Of a stretch of 64,000 nt of DNA, positions 54,554-63,813 are shown one piece after another (the stretch's first letter is position 1; the number at the start of each line of letters is the position of its first letter). The stretch is from an uncultured Pseudodesulfovibrio sp. Lineage in GTDB: Bacteria > Desulfobacterota > Desulfovibrionia > Desulfovibrionales > Desulfovibrionaceae. The notes beneath the pieces were generated by a model, which saw only the letters and a program-made list of their open reading frames with translations, was not told the origin of the DNA and ran no database searches. Where the stretch lies: the NCBI RefSeq assembly GCF_963675635.1, contig NZ_OY776488.1, positions 971,740 to 1,035,739 on the forward strand, in the 5' to 3' direction. The translations under genes were made by a program, and so were the position numbers.

Positions 54554-56149
54554 ATGCAAAGTTTGCGTTGGAGGGCCGTCACGGCTCTCGTCGTCCTGGT
54601 CCTTGGACTGGCCTACATGCTGCCATCCATACCGGGCTTCAAGGAGTCGGCATTCGGCAAAATCCTGCCAGGCGATTCCATCAACCTCGGCCTTGACCTC
54701 AAAGGTGGTATCAATCTGACTCTTGGAGTAGATATGGATACCGCTATGGACAACAACCTCGCCCGACTCGGCGACGACCTCAAAGCCGTGGCACGTGACA
54801 AGGAAATCTTTGTTCTGCGCCCGACCGTTTTGAATGAATCGCAAATCGAAGTCGTGCTTCTCAAGAGTGAACAGAAAGAGGCTTTTGAAGAGGTCATCAC
54901 CAAGTACACACAGTTCACTATTGATGACACCAAACTCATGGATGGCGGCAAGGAAGAATATATCCTTTCAATATCACCTCAGTACCGTAGTGATATTGAA
55001 AAGCTGACCATGGAACAGGCCATCAAAACAATCCGTAACAGGATTGACCAGTTCGGTGTTGCTGAACCCGATATTCGCAGACAACAGGACAACCGCATTC
55101 AAGTGCAGCTGCCCGGCCTGCAGGACCCGGAACGAGCAATCAAGATCATCGGCCAGACCGCTCACCTCGAATTCAAAATGGTGGACGACACTGCTGATGT
55201 AGCCAAAGCCAAGAAGGGCATCCTTGCCCCGGGCCGCGAGCTTTCCGTTCTGCTCAAAAAACTGCCCAGCGGCGACTACGCCGAGACTCCAATCGTTTTG
55301 AAACGTGACGCGGTCCTTACAGGCGAGTACGTAACCGACGCCAAGGTGCTTCTCGACAACTGGAATGCACCATATGTTTCCATTACATTTAATGCACGCG
55401 GCGGAAACATCTTCACCAACCTGACGACTGACAATGTGAACAAACGCATGGCCATCGTTCTGGACGGTAAGGTATATTCCGCACCGGTCATTCAGGAACG
55501 TATTTCCGGCGGTCGCGCATCAATCACCGGCCAGTTCAGCCGTGAAGAAGCCCGCGATCTGGCCGTTGTACTCCGCGCTGGCTCCTTGCCGGCTCCTGTC
55601 GAGATTCTGGAACAGCGCACTGTCGGCCCGTCTTTGGGACAGGAATCCATCGACAACGGTATCATGTCAGCCTTCATAGGTATGATTATGGTGCTCGGCT
55701 TCATGGCCATTTACTACGGCATTGCAGGACTGGTTGCAGACGTAGTGCTCTGCATCAACATCATGCTCATCATGGGTGGCCTTGCAGCGTTTGGCGCCAC
55801 ACTGACTCTTCCGGGTATCGCAGGTATTATCCTGACCATCGGTATGGCTGTTGACGCCAACGTGATTATCTTCGAACGCATTCGCGAGGAACTGAGACGC
55901 GGACTGTCCGCATCACAGGCCGTTGCAGAGGGATATGGCAGGGCGACCCTGACTATTCTCGACGCCAACGTGACCACGGTCATAGCGGCAGTCATCCTCT
56001 ACCAATTCGGTACCGGACCTGTTCGAGGTTTTGCTGTCACACTGACCCTGGGCATCATTACGTCCATGTTCACGGCGATTTTTGTGTCGCGCATCATGTT
56101 CGACCTGTACTTAAAGAGCCGCTCCGATAGCGCCAAGCTGAGCATTTAA
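54554..56149 (+). CDS. secD: Protein translocase subunit SecD
   Basis: SecD uses the proton gradient to pull exported proteins through SecYEG. The start at 54554 has AAGGGAG upstream, giving 531 residues. The first helix is near the N-terminus, then a periplasmic region ('LGLDLKGGINLTLGVD', 'RNRIDQFGVAEPDI'). The C-terminal helices contain 'GIAGIILTIGMAVDANVIIFERIREELR'. It ends 10 bases before secF. Confidence 0.97.
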   Translation: MQSLRWRAVTALVVLVLGLAYMLPSIPGFKESAFGKILPGDSINLGLDLKGGINLTLGVDMDTAMDNNLARLGDDLKAVARDKEIFVLRPTVLNESQIEVVLLKSEQKEAFEEVITKYTQFTIDDTKLMDGGKEEYILSISPQYRSDIEKLTMEQAIKTIRNRIDQFGVAEPDIRRQQDNRIQVQLPGLQDPERAIKIIGQTAHLEFKMVDDTADVAKAKKGILAPGRELSVLLKKLPSGDYAETPIVLKRDAVLTGEYVTDAKVLLDNWNAPYVSITFNARGGNIFTNLTTDNVNKRMAIVLDGKVYSAPVIQERISGGRASITGQFSREEARDLAVVLRAGSLPAPVEILEQRTVGPSLGQESIDNGIMSAFIGMIMVLGFMAIYYGIAGLVADVVLCINIMLIMGGLAAFGATLTLPGIAGIILTIGMAVDANVIIFERIREELRRGLSASQAVAEGYGRATLTILDANVTTVIAAVILYQFGTGPVRGFAVTLTLGIITSMFTAIFVSRIMFDLYLKSRSDSAKLSI

Positions 56150-56159
56150 GGGGAAGACA

Positions 56160-57224
56160 ATGGGACTTCAAATAATCAAACCTGATACCAAAATAGACTT
56201 TATCGGATTCAGGAAGATCGCATTTGCTATTTCAGCGGTCATTATCCTGGCCGGCCTTGGCTCCCTTCTCATCAAAGGCGGCCCCAAGTACGGCATCGAC
56301 TTCGCAGGCGGCATGATCGTCCAAGTGAAGATTGATAAGAATACCGACGTTGAAATGGTTAAAGACGCCGTAAGCGGTGTAGAACTGCCTGGACTCGTTG
56401 TCCAGACCCTGGGTATGGAAGGTGACCATGAATACCTGATCCGTACCTCAAGCTCCGACATCACTTCGGAGGAAGTTCGGAAAAAAGTGTCCACAGCTCT
56501 TTCGAGCAACCTTGACGGTGCACACTTCGAGATACAACGTCTCGAAATGGTCGGCCCCAAGGTTGGCGCAGATTTACGCACAAAAGCTCTGGAGGCTCTG
56601 TTCTACGCAGTTCTTCTCATTGCCGTGTATATCTCCGGTCGCTTTGAGCAGCGATGGACAGTTGCAGCCGTCATGGCCGCGGCTCTGGGCTTCAGCGTCT
56701 ATGGCATCGGTCTACTTGGCCTTGAAATGGGATGGCTGATCATTGCCGCACTCATCATAACCGTCATGATGTGTTGGTACTTGAAACTTAACTATGCTCT
56801 AGGCGCAGTTGCAGCTCTCATACATGATGTGACTATTACGATCGGTATCTTCTCTATTTTGGGGAAAGAATTCGATCTGACGATTATCGCCGCACTGTTG
56901 ACCATCATCGGTTACTCGCTCAATGACACGATCATTGTATTCGACCGTATCCGTGAGAATAACAATGCCCGTAAAGGTAATATGTCATTTGGCACGGTCA
57001 TCAACAATGCAATTAACCAGACTCTGTCTCGTACGATTATGACATCGTTTACGACCCTGTTGGTCGTATTCTGCCTCTTCGTACTGGGCGGCAGTGTTAT
57101 ACACGACTTCGCTCTGGCTCTGCTTATCGGCGTCGGTGTTGGCACCTACTCCTCCATCTTTGTTGCAAGCCCGATTCTACTTGGATTCGGACCAAGCGCA
57201 ACAGAAGTGGAAGCCGAAGCTTAA
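56160..57224 (+). CDS. secF: Protein translocase subunit SecF
   Basis: The 354 residues contain the SecF motifs 'GIDFAGGMIVQVK', 'LIHDVTITIGIFSILGKEFDL' and 'GYSLNDTIIVFDRIREN', with six membrane helices. It pairs with SecD. A strong terminator ends the yajC-secD-secF unit. Confidence 0.97.
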   Translation: MGLQIIKPDTKIDFIGFRKIAFAISAVIILAGLGSLLIKGGPKYGIDFAGGMIVQVKIDKNTDVEMVKDAVSGVELPGLVVQTLGMEGDHEYLIRTSSSDITSEEVRKKVSTALSSNLDGAHFEIQRLEMVGPKVGADLRTKALEALFYAVLLIAVYISGRFEQRWTVAAVMAAALGFSVYGIGLLGLEMGWLIIAALIITVMMCWYLKLNYALGAVAALIHDVTITIGIFSILGKEFDLTIIAALLTIIGYSLNDTIIVFDRIRENNNARKGNMSFGTVINNAINQTLSRTIMTSFTTLLVVFCLFVLGGSVIHDFALALLIGVGVGTYSSIFVASPILLGFGPSATEVEAEA

Positions 57225-57245
57225 GCCTCCGCACTCTACAAATAA

Positions 57246-57277
57246 AAGGGAAGGACCAAATGGTCCTTCCCTTTTTT
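57246..57277 (+). terminator. Intrinsic terminator after secF
   Basis: AAGGGAAGGACCA pairs with TGGTCCTTCCCTT, with a small AA-centred loop, followed by T6. Confidence 0.9.
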
Positions 57278-57434
57278 GTTATTAATGCGTCGGTACATAG
57301 GCTTCGATCAAAGGATTGCGTATATTATCACTTCTGCAATAAAAATGAAATTCACGAACTCAACAGCTTTTACGAGGAAGGAAAAACGCTGGAAGACATT
57401 TTTTGTTTTGCACTAGCGGAAAAGAATAAAAAAA

Positions 57435-57460
57435 GCCTCCTCCGTATACACGGAGGAGGC
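57435..57460 (-). terminator. Intrinsic terminator after adk
   Basis: GCCTCCTCCGT pairs with ACGGAGGAGGC (11 bp, ATAC loop), followed on the minus strand by seven T. Confidence 0.92.
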
Positions 57461-57482
57461 TTGAATCATTCTATAAATAGAA

Positions 57483-58148
57483 CTAGACAAGCTGGCTCAT
57501 CAGGTATTCCTTGATGGCGGTGATAGAGTCTTCGCCATCCAGTTCGATGAATTTGAAACCACCATCTTTCATGTTCTTGTAGAAATTACAAGCAGCCATA
57601 GTGCCAGTCTCTTCATCATAGTATATGTTGTGACGGACATCGATTGCAGCTTCGTCCTGATCGTCTTCACGAGCGGACAGGGCACCGCCACAGACGCGGC
57701 ATTTGTCGCCGTCAGGAGCGATAACCGGGATGCCAACATTGTTGGGATGGTTCGGGTTATTTTCGCAGAGACGACGACCCATGATACGGCCCTTTGCAAT
57801 TTCACGGGGCAGCTTGATTTCGATAACATAGTCGAGCTTCTCACCATCTTTCTGCAAAGCTTCCCAGAGCTTTTCGCCCTGAACCAGAGAGCGGGGGAAG
57901 CCGTCGAGCAACCAACCGTCCTTGGAGCTGGACAGCACGTCCAAAACCATGGGGATTGTGATATCATCGGGAACGAGCTCGCCCTTGTTGATGAATTCCT
58001 TGGCTTTCATGCCAAGTTCGGTACCGCCGCCGATGTGCTTACGGAAAATAGCACCGGATTCAATATGATCCAGACCGTATTTGTCTTTGGCCAGGGTACC
58101 CTGGGTGCCTTTACCGGAGCCGTTGGGGCCGAAAATCAAAATATTCAT
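57483..58148 (-). CDS. adk: Adenylate kinase
   Basis: Adk interconverts AMP, ADP and ATP. The start at 58148 follows AGGAGG, giving 221 residues. The P-loop is 'FGPNGSGKGTQG', and the AMP site includes 'DGFPRSLVQGEKLW'. The LID has 'GDKCRVCGGAL', a zinc-type Cys-x2-Cys pair. The LID and C-terminal part differ from enterobacterial Adk but agree with the Desulfovibrio type. Confidence 0.93.
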   Translation of the reverse strand: MNILIFGPNGSGKGTQGTLAKDKYGLDHIESGAIFRKHIGGGTELGMKAKEFINKGELVPDDITIPMVLDVLSSSKDGWLLDGFPRSLVQGEKLWEALQKDGEKLDYVIEIKLPREIAKGRIMGRRLCENNPNHPNNVGIPVIAPDGDKCRVCGGALSAREDDQDEAAIDVRHNIYYDEETGTMAACNFYKNMKDGGFKFIELDGEDSITAIKEYLMSQLV

Positions 58149-58247
58149 AATAAACTCCTCCTGATGATAAAAAAGCGAAACGCCTGCATGACGTTTCAGC
58201 ACATTGTGCAAAAGATCACATGCTCTTATACCGGAGAGTTACGGAAG

Positions 58248-59258
58248 TCAATGGGTGCAGCCGAAAACCACGCCTGTAGCAGTGATTGTTGCTACTTTTT
58301 CGCCGGGGAATTGAAAGGTCGTTCCAACGCGCTTTTCCAACCATGCATCATCGAGTTTAAACAACGTATCAGCCAAGGCCTGACCTGACCCCAGTTGGTC
58401 CAGACAGGCCTTGTAGAGACGAAGACGCAAAGCTTGATGAGCAGTTTCCAGCAGATCATTTTCCAACATCTCCGAAGCAGAAGATGTCATAGACTGCCAA
58501 TAATCATGCTCAATGCGGCCGATTTTCCATAAACGGCTTACAGATTGCCAGAAGTTGGGATTTTCCTTCTGTATCAAAGGAAGAAGCTCATTCCTGACTC
58601 GGTTTCGAGTCCAATTCAATTCATCATTCGAAACATCTTCACGCCAAACAACACCAATTTTGGTTACAAAAGCCACCAGAGTGGACTTCGGGATCATGAG
58701 CAACGGGCGAATAAGTGTCCGCTGCGGATCATAGCCAGTCATCCCAGACAATCCCGGCCACCCAGTGCCTCGGATTAGACGCATAACCACGTCTTCACTC
58801 AAGTCGTCCAGTTGATGCCCCAAAGCAATATAGTCAGCACCGGTGTCTGCTTTTACCTTCTGATACAAAGCATACCTGGCGTTACGTCCAGCTTCTTCAA
58901 CCCCGATGTTAGAACTATCTGCCAACGCTCCAACATCACGCGACTCTACGACGCATGCAACACCAAGAGCTTCACAGAAAGACATACACCATTGAGCGTC
59001 ATCATCTGCTTCAGGACGCAATTGATGATTCAGATGGACAGCAGTCAAACGTAAACCATGTCTTCGAGAGAGATAGTGCAGTATAAGAAGAAGGGCAGTG
59101 GAATCAACACCGCCGGAAAAACCTAAAACAGCATGCTTGCCTGTGAGTTCCTGGCCGAGTTCACGAGTGATAAACTTTTCCACATAGAGACAAAAGTGTG
59201 CCCACTTTGGAAGAAGGTCCTGAAGTGTTTCAGGAAAACTCTCAGGCACACGCAACAT
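58248..59258 (-). CDS. tilS: tRNA(Ile)-lysidine synthetase
   Basis: TilS converts C34 of tRNA-Ile to lysidine so that it reads AUA. The 336 residues contain the PP-loop 'VLGFSGGVDSTALLLIL', 'VHLNHQLRPEADDDAQWC' and 'IALGHQLDDLSEDVVMRLIRG'. It is shorter at the C-terminus than E. coli TilS. It lies 2 bases after the preceding small gene. Confidence 0.94.
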   Translation of the reverse strand: MLRVPESFPETLQDLLPKWAHFCLYVEKFITRELGQELTGKHAVLGFSGGVDSTALLLILHYLSRRHGLRLTAVHLNHQLRPEADDDAQWCMSFCEALGVACVVESRDVGALADSSNIGVEEAGRNARYALYQKVKADTGADYIALGHQLDDLSEDVVMRLIRGTGWPGLSGMTGYDPQRTLIRPLLMIPKSTLVAFVTKIGVVWREDVSNDELNWTRNRVRNELLPLIQKENPNFWQSVSRLWKIGRIEHDYWQSMTSSASEMLENDLLETAHQALRLRLYKACLDQLGSGQALADTLFKLDDAWLEKRVGTTFQFPGEKVATITATGVVFGCTH

Positions 59259-59260
59259 AA

Positions 59261-59608
59261 CTATACGGACACTTCCAACTCATCAATGAATTGATCAATA
59301 TATTCAAGCATGTGAGCTCGTTGTTCAGGAGTAGCATAAGAAATACAGGAACAGCGCATTTTCTTTCTACCGCGGACAAGCAGTTCCAGTTTCAAGGAAT
59401 TTTCATCTTCCTTTTCAATAAATTCAAGAGCCATGAAATACGGACCACACTCTTCCAGGTGCTCCTGTTGTTCACGCTGCAGCAGGTCAGCAGGCAAGGG
59501 AAGGTAATAGATACCATCCAGAGGGCCTCTTAATTCCAACTCTTCAAACGCGGCAACAATAGCCTTATAATCTTTATCGCTCAGGTCTTCTATAAAATAA
59601 CTACGCAT
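59261..59608 (-). CDS. Conserved hypothetical protein
   Basis: This 115-residue soluble acidic protein has no signal peptide. A Cys-x-Cys sits in 'KMRCSCISYATPEQR', and the end is helical ('MLEYIDQFIDELEVSV'). Its ATG overlaps the hemA stop, and tilS follows 2 bases after, so it is translated with both. I do not recognise a named domain. The tight spacing suggests a real gene. Confidence 0.75.
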   Translation of the reverse strand: MRSYFIEDLSDKDYKAIVAAFEELELRGPLDGIYYLPLPADLLQREQQEHLEECGPYFMALEFIEKEDENSLKLELLVRGRKKMRCSCISYATPEQRAHMLEYIDQFIDELEVSV

Positions 59609-60981
59609 TATTGTTCCTTGTTCTTTGATGCTTCAATAAGATCTTCGATGTCTTCAGTCGAACAGGTGTTCACCTTGCGATCAAGGTGCGCTTCCGCAGG
59701 AATAGATTCATCATCCAAATTAAACATGCGGCGCGCCAGATCAATGAACCTCTCGGCTGATCCCTCTTCCTGAGTACGACGTTTCAGAAAACATATGGGC
59801 TCATGCATGGACTTATGTGCTACGGAAAGAACAAGTGTTTCCAAAGCCTTTCGCGTCGCCTCATCCACTTGACCGATCTTTTTCAATGTCTTGTTCAATT
59901 CTCGATGCGCAACGTCTTCGGTCTTTTCCACCAAATCGACAATGGTCGGCTGAAGATTCAACGAATGCAGCCAATTCCCGAAAATATCCGTTTCCAGATC
60001 AACAACGGTTCTGGCCTTGGCGGCTTCCTCATGGCGTTGCGCCATATTGTCTTCCACAACCTCTTTGAGATCGTCGATATCGTACAAATACACGTTATCC
60101 AGACTATTGACGTCAGGATCAATATCTCGGGGCACGGCAATGTCGATGAAAAACATCGGCTTGTTTTTACGCCGCTTGAGCACGGATTTAACGTCCTTGG
60201 CTTTGATCACTGCGACCGGAGAGCCAGTTGAACTGATAACTATATCCACTTCATGCAGACGATCCGGCATACTTTCAATCTGAATAGGTTCACCGCCAAG
60301 GCTGTCTGCCAATTCTTTGGCGCGGGAGAGCGTTCTGTTGGCGATAATGACATCATGAACGCCATTGCGCAGTAAATGGGTTGCAGCCAATTCTGCCATT
60401 TCCCCTGCACCCACAAGCATAGCCTTGGTACCTTCCAGATCACCAAAAATCTTACGCGCCAATTCAACAGCGGCAAAACTGATAGACACCGCACTGGAGG
60501 CAATAGCCGTCTCGGTACGGATACGCTTGGCAACGGAAAAGGACTTATGCAGCAGGCGGTTGACTATCGTCTTGGCCGTCCCCTTAGCAACAGCTGCACG
60601 GTACGCGTCCTTGAGCTGGCCAAGAATCTGCGGCTCCCCCATAACCATGGAATCCAGACTACTGGCAACTGAAAAAATATGTTTAACAGCGTCAAGGTGT
60701 GAATAATTATAGGTATTGTCTAACAAAAGAGCAGGATCACCTTTGCAGATAGCTGCCCAATACTCGATGATGGAATCGACCACCTTGCGTTCAGTGACAT
60801 GTTTGGCAACAACAATTATCTCCACACGATTACAGGTGGAGAGAGCCATACACTCAAGCACGGGACAATGGGCCATAAGTCCCTGTTCAAAGTTCTCCAC
60901 ATCGGTCAGCGCGAATTTTTCTCGCACATCCACACCGGCTGTCCGATGGTTGAGGCCTATGAGAATAATTTGTCTGTTCAT
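59608..60981 (-). CDS. hemA: Glutamyl-tRNA reductase
   Basis: HemA reduces Glu-tRNA to glutamate 1-semialdehyde, the start of tetrapyrrole synthesis by the C5 route. The start at 60981 gives 457 residues. The catalytic Cys50 lies in 'LSTCNRVEI', 'GEPQILGQLKDAYR' is present, and the NADPH fold is 'KAMLVGAGEMAELAATHLL'. It overlaps the HemX-like gene by 4 bases (ATGA). Confidence 0.97.
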   Translation of the reverse strand: MNRQIILIGLNHRTAGVDVREKFALTDVENFEQGLMAHCPVLECMALSTCNRVEIIVVAKHVTERKVVDSIIEYWAAICKGDPALLLDNTYNYSHLDAVKHIFSVASSLDSMVMGEPQILGQLKDAYRAAVAKGTAKTIVNRLLHKSFSVAKRIRTETAIASSAVSISFAAVELARKIFGDLEGTKAMLVGAGEMAELAATHLLRNGVHDVIIANRTLSRAKELADSLGGEPIQIESMPDRLHEVDIVISSTGSPVAVIKAKDVKSVLKRRKNKPMFFIDIAVPRDIDPDVNSLDNVYLYDIDDLKEVVEDNMAQRHEEAAKARTVVDLETDIFGNWLHSLNLQPTIVDLVEKTEDVAHRELNKTLKKIGQVDEATRKALETLVLSVAHKSMHEPICFLKRRTQEEGSAERFIDLARRMFNLDDESIPAEAHLDRKVNTCSTEDIEDLIEASKNKEQ

Positions 60982-61790
60982 GGCACTACTCTGAAAGTGA
61001 TGGTGTGATGAATAAGGGAAATGCACATGCCGACAAAAACCCATATGGCAAGAATGGCGGGTTTACGACCACGCCAACCGAGCACAATTCGTTGATGAAA
61101 AAGAAATGCATAAAGGAACCAGACGGCCAAAGAGCCGATCTTCATTATATCCCAGGAAAACGGTTTACTAGGGGCAATCAGATACCAAAAGAATGTGGAA
61201 AAAAGCCCCAAAGTATACAACGGAAATCCGATGGCCACAGCCCAGCGATTCACTGTATCAAATTTATCCAGGGAAGGGACAGCCTTTCCCATGCTGCCAA
61301 GACCAGCCTTGGTTTTGAGTTTGCGGTTATAATAGATGAAGGCCATACCCGCTCCGAGAGCCATCATCAGTGCGCCCAGTGTCAGCACAAGAGAACCTAT
61401 GTGCAGACTGAAGAACAAAGCGGTCAACTGCGGAGGCATAATCACTTTGATACCACCAAGAGCCATGGACGACACGAAAAGGAGCAGGGCAAGGGGGAGG
61501 GCGGTAATAGCCAGAAATTCAAGCCGCAGACGCCACCAGAGGAAAAAATAGATCGCCAGAACGCTCCAGGCTAAAATATTGAAATAAAATGTACCACCAC
61601 TGAGTGCCGTAGGATCTTTCGTAAGAACAATCCCCAAGTCTATTGTATTCAGAGAAAAACCAATGACGGCAAACCATATGGCTACCCGCTTGAGCTTTTC
61701 ATTGCCAGTAGTGATACCAGTCAGAAAAAGCACAGTGCCGAGAGCGTACAGTGCAATGATAAAAATATGGAGAGTATCAAATAAGCCCAT
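60978..61790 (-). CDS. HemX/CcsA-family membrane protein
   Basis: This 270-residue protein has about 8 membrane helices. The segment 'TALFFSLHIGSLVLTLGALMMALGAGMAFIYY' and the late 'IHHTI' histidines fit the CcsA/HemX cytochrome c-type biogenesis family. Its place right before hemA matches HemX of Bacillus, which affects HemA levels. The start at 61790 has GGAG upstream and overlaps the preceding gene by 14 bases. It could instead be a heme-handling CcsA. Confidence 0.85.
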   Translation of the reverse strand: MGLFDTLHIFIIALYALGTVLFLTGITTGNEKLKRVAIWFAVIGFSLNTIDLGIVLTKDPTALSGGTFYFNILAWSVLAIYFFLWWRLRLEFLAITALPLALLLFVSSMALGGIKVIMPPQLTALFFSLHIGSLVLTLGALMMALGAGMAFIYYNRKLKTKAGLGSMGKAVPSLDKFDTVNRWAVAIGFPLYTLGLFSTFFWYLIAPSKPFSWDIMKIGSLAVWFLYAFLFHQRIVLGWRGRKPAILAIWVFVGMCISLIHHTITFRVVP

Positions 61791-62454
61791 CAAGCATCTC
61801 CGGGATGTTGGCGTACAACGGTTCGGGCAAAGATTCTTTAAGTATTTCCCTGGCAGCGTCAAGGTTCTTGTTCTTTATGGCTGCCAGCAAATTTGAATTA
61901 ACCAGTGAACGAAATACAGCGGTGTTATGCTTTGTCCCTTGATCAAGGCTGAGCATCAACGGACGGATACGGCCCATGAGAGTAATAAGGGAGGCGTATT
62001 CATCTCCAAAGCTATCCTGTAAATCCCGACAAATACATTTTGCCAAAGCCGGACTTTGACCTGCTGTAGAAATAGCAACAGTCAGGTCACCACGTTTGAC
62101 AGTGGCCGGAACAATAAAACTGCCTTTTTCAGGTTGATCGGCAATATTGCATAAAATGCCGCGTTTTGCACAGAGATCGCTGATTCGTTGGTTTACTTTT
62201 TCGGAGGAAGTACAGGCTATCACAAGAAACTTGCCGTCAAGATCACTATCAACAAATTTACGACATTGAAAATCAACTTCCCCCTTTCCAATGATCGACT
62301 CTAACTCAGAGGCCGCCTCACAGGCGTCGACGATGGTCACATGACGAGCGCCGGAGTCAAGAAGAGATTGAATTTTTCGCCTGCCAACAGCGCCTGCACC
62401 GACAACGAGGCACGTCTTGTTTTCCAGATTAAGGAAAATTGGGTAGTATCGCAT
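61777..62454 (-). CDS. Precorrin-2 dehydrogenase / siroheme synthase N-terminal type
   Basis: The enzyme probably oxidises precorrin-2 to sirohydrochlorin, and may insert iron. The start at 62454 gives 225 residues beginning 'RYYPIFLNLENKTCLVVGAGAVGRRKIQSLL', the NAD fold of CysG/Met8p. 'IVPATVKRGDLTVAISTAGQSPALAKCI' is the family signature. No methyltransferase domain is fused. It leads the operon with the HemX-like gene and hemA. The Shine-Dalgarno is weak. Confidence 0.9.
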   Translation of the reverse strand: MRYYPIFLNLENKTCLVVGAGAVGRRKIQSLLDSGARHVTIVDACEAASELESIIGKGEVDFQCRKFVDSDLDGKFLVIACTSSEKVNQRISDLCAKRGILCNIADQPEKGSFIVPATVKRGDLTVAISTAGQSPALAKCICRDLQDSFGDEYASLITLMGRIRPLMLSLDQGTKHNTAVFRSLVNSNLLAAIKNKNLDAAREILKESLPEPLYANIPEMLDGLI

Positions 62455-62558
62455 GCGTCTTGATAACCAATGCGCAGGAACATGTAAAATGAGAAATTGC
62501 CCGGTTCTTGCAATAATCAATGAAGTTACGATACATTTTTGACGCCGTGAACAAACGA

Positions 62559-63809
62559 ATGAAAAATTACCTTGTCATACAGTTGGCCCGATTCGGAGAT
62601 TTGATCCAGTCCAAACGGCTCATCGCGACCCTTGCTGCACGCCGTGACGGAGTGGTGCATCTGTGCGTGGACATCTCTTTAAAACCCTTGGCACAACTGG
62701 TTTATCCTGATGCTATAATACATTCTATTACAGCCCACGGGACCGGATTGGACGCATCAAGCGCCTGCCTCAAGATACTGGTGGAAAACCAAAAAACTTT
62801 CTCCGAATTACAGACAATTGATTTTGAGACTGTCTTCAATCTCAATTTTTCTGGACTCAATTTTCGTCTGGCCGCATTGTTCGATTCTGAAAAAGTTGCA
62901 GGTTACTCTTGGCACAACGGACAGGAACTCACTGGGACATGGCCCTCCATGGCAATGCGCTGGTCCAATAGACGGCGGTTGGGCATGAATCTCGTCGATT
63001 TCTGGGCCGGATATTGCCCGGACAGTCTCGCTCCAGAAAGAATAAACCCTCCTGCCACACCAAAAGGTGGAGGAATTGGCGTCGTCCTCGCCGGTCGAGA
63101 ATCCCGACGTTCTTTGCCAGCGCAAACCCTTGCCACTATATCCACAACACTTGGAGCAGCGCAAAAAGCCGACTCAATCTTTTTGCTGGGCGGAGAGACT
63201 GAACGTTCAGCAGGGCAGGCGGTTCTCAAGGAGCTGTCCCCGACATTTCAAACAAAAACCACGAACCTTGCGGGCAAAACGAACTGGAATGATCTTGTGG
63301 ATATCGTCGGCTCACTCGATATGCTCTTAACACCGGACACCGGAACCATGCATCTGGCCGCCCATCTAGGAACACCGGTCACGGCATTTTTCCTGTCTTC
63401 GGCATGGTGTTTCGAGACTGGTCCTTACGGACTGGGACACACAGTATATCAAGCTTCGACAGGGTGTCTCCCATGCCTGGAATCAAGGCCGTGCGATATT
63501 GGCACCAAATGCCTATCACCATTTACATCACCGAAATTTCAACGTTTTCTTGTCACACAAAAAAATATACATGTTCCTGATGGACTTATTGGTTTCACAT
63601 CTGCATTTGATGCTTTGGGTCAAATTTACACCCCATTTGCCGGTGTTGACAAAGACCATAAACAAAGAACAGTTTTCAGACACTTCATTCACCAGTATCT
63701 CTCAGGTGAAGGAACTGAATGTTATGAAAATGAACATTTGTTTGCTCAAGAATTCTATAGGGAAAAAGATTGGATGACCCAATTTCAACCTCTCGCGACA
63801 CGTGGATAA
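62559..63809 (+). CDS. Glycosyltransferase family 9 (heptosyltransferase-like)
   Basis: This 416-residue protein probably transfers a sugar in LPS core or surface polysaccharide synthesis. The start at 62559 ('KNYLVIQLARFGDLIQSKRL') fits the GT9 N-terminus; other in-frame starts lie up to 39 bases upstream. The GT9 nucleotide-sugar site is 'LLTPDTGTMHLAAHLGTPVTAFF', followed by 'CLPCLESRPCDIGTKC', which resembles the cysteine pattern of related heptosyltransferases. Confidence 0.85.
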   Translation: MKNYLVIQLARFGDLIQSKRLIATLAARRDGVVHLCVDISLKPLAQLVYPDAIIHSITAHGTGLDASSACLKILVENQKTFSELQTIDFETVFNLNFSGLNFRLAALFDSEKVAGYSWHNGQELTGTWPSMAMRWSNRRRLGMNLVDFWAGYCPDSLAPERINPPATPKGGGIGVVLAGRESRRSLPAQTLATISTTLGAAQKADSIFLLGGETERSAGQAVLKELSPTFQTKTTNLAGKTNWNDLVDIVGSLDMLLTPDTGTMHLAAHLGTPVTAFFLSSAWCFETGPYGLGHTVYQASTGCLPCLESRPCDIGTKCLSPFTSPKFQRFLVTQKNIHVPDGLIGFTSAFDALGQIYTPFAGVDKDHKQRTVFRHFIHQYLSGEGTECYENEHLFAQEFYREKDWMTQFQPLATRG

Positions 63810-63813
63810 CTCA

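Noticed and set aside
57260-57434. A protein-like stretch ('NEIHELNSFYEEGKTLEDIF') in the gap between secF and adk
   Set aside because: Its only ATG lies inside the secF terminator, there is no Shine-Dalgarno, and the frame runs through the adk terminator. It may be a decayed fragment but I cannot support a gene.
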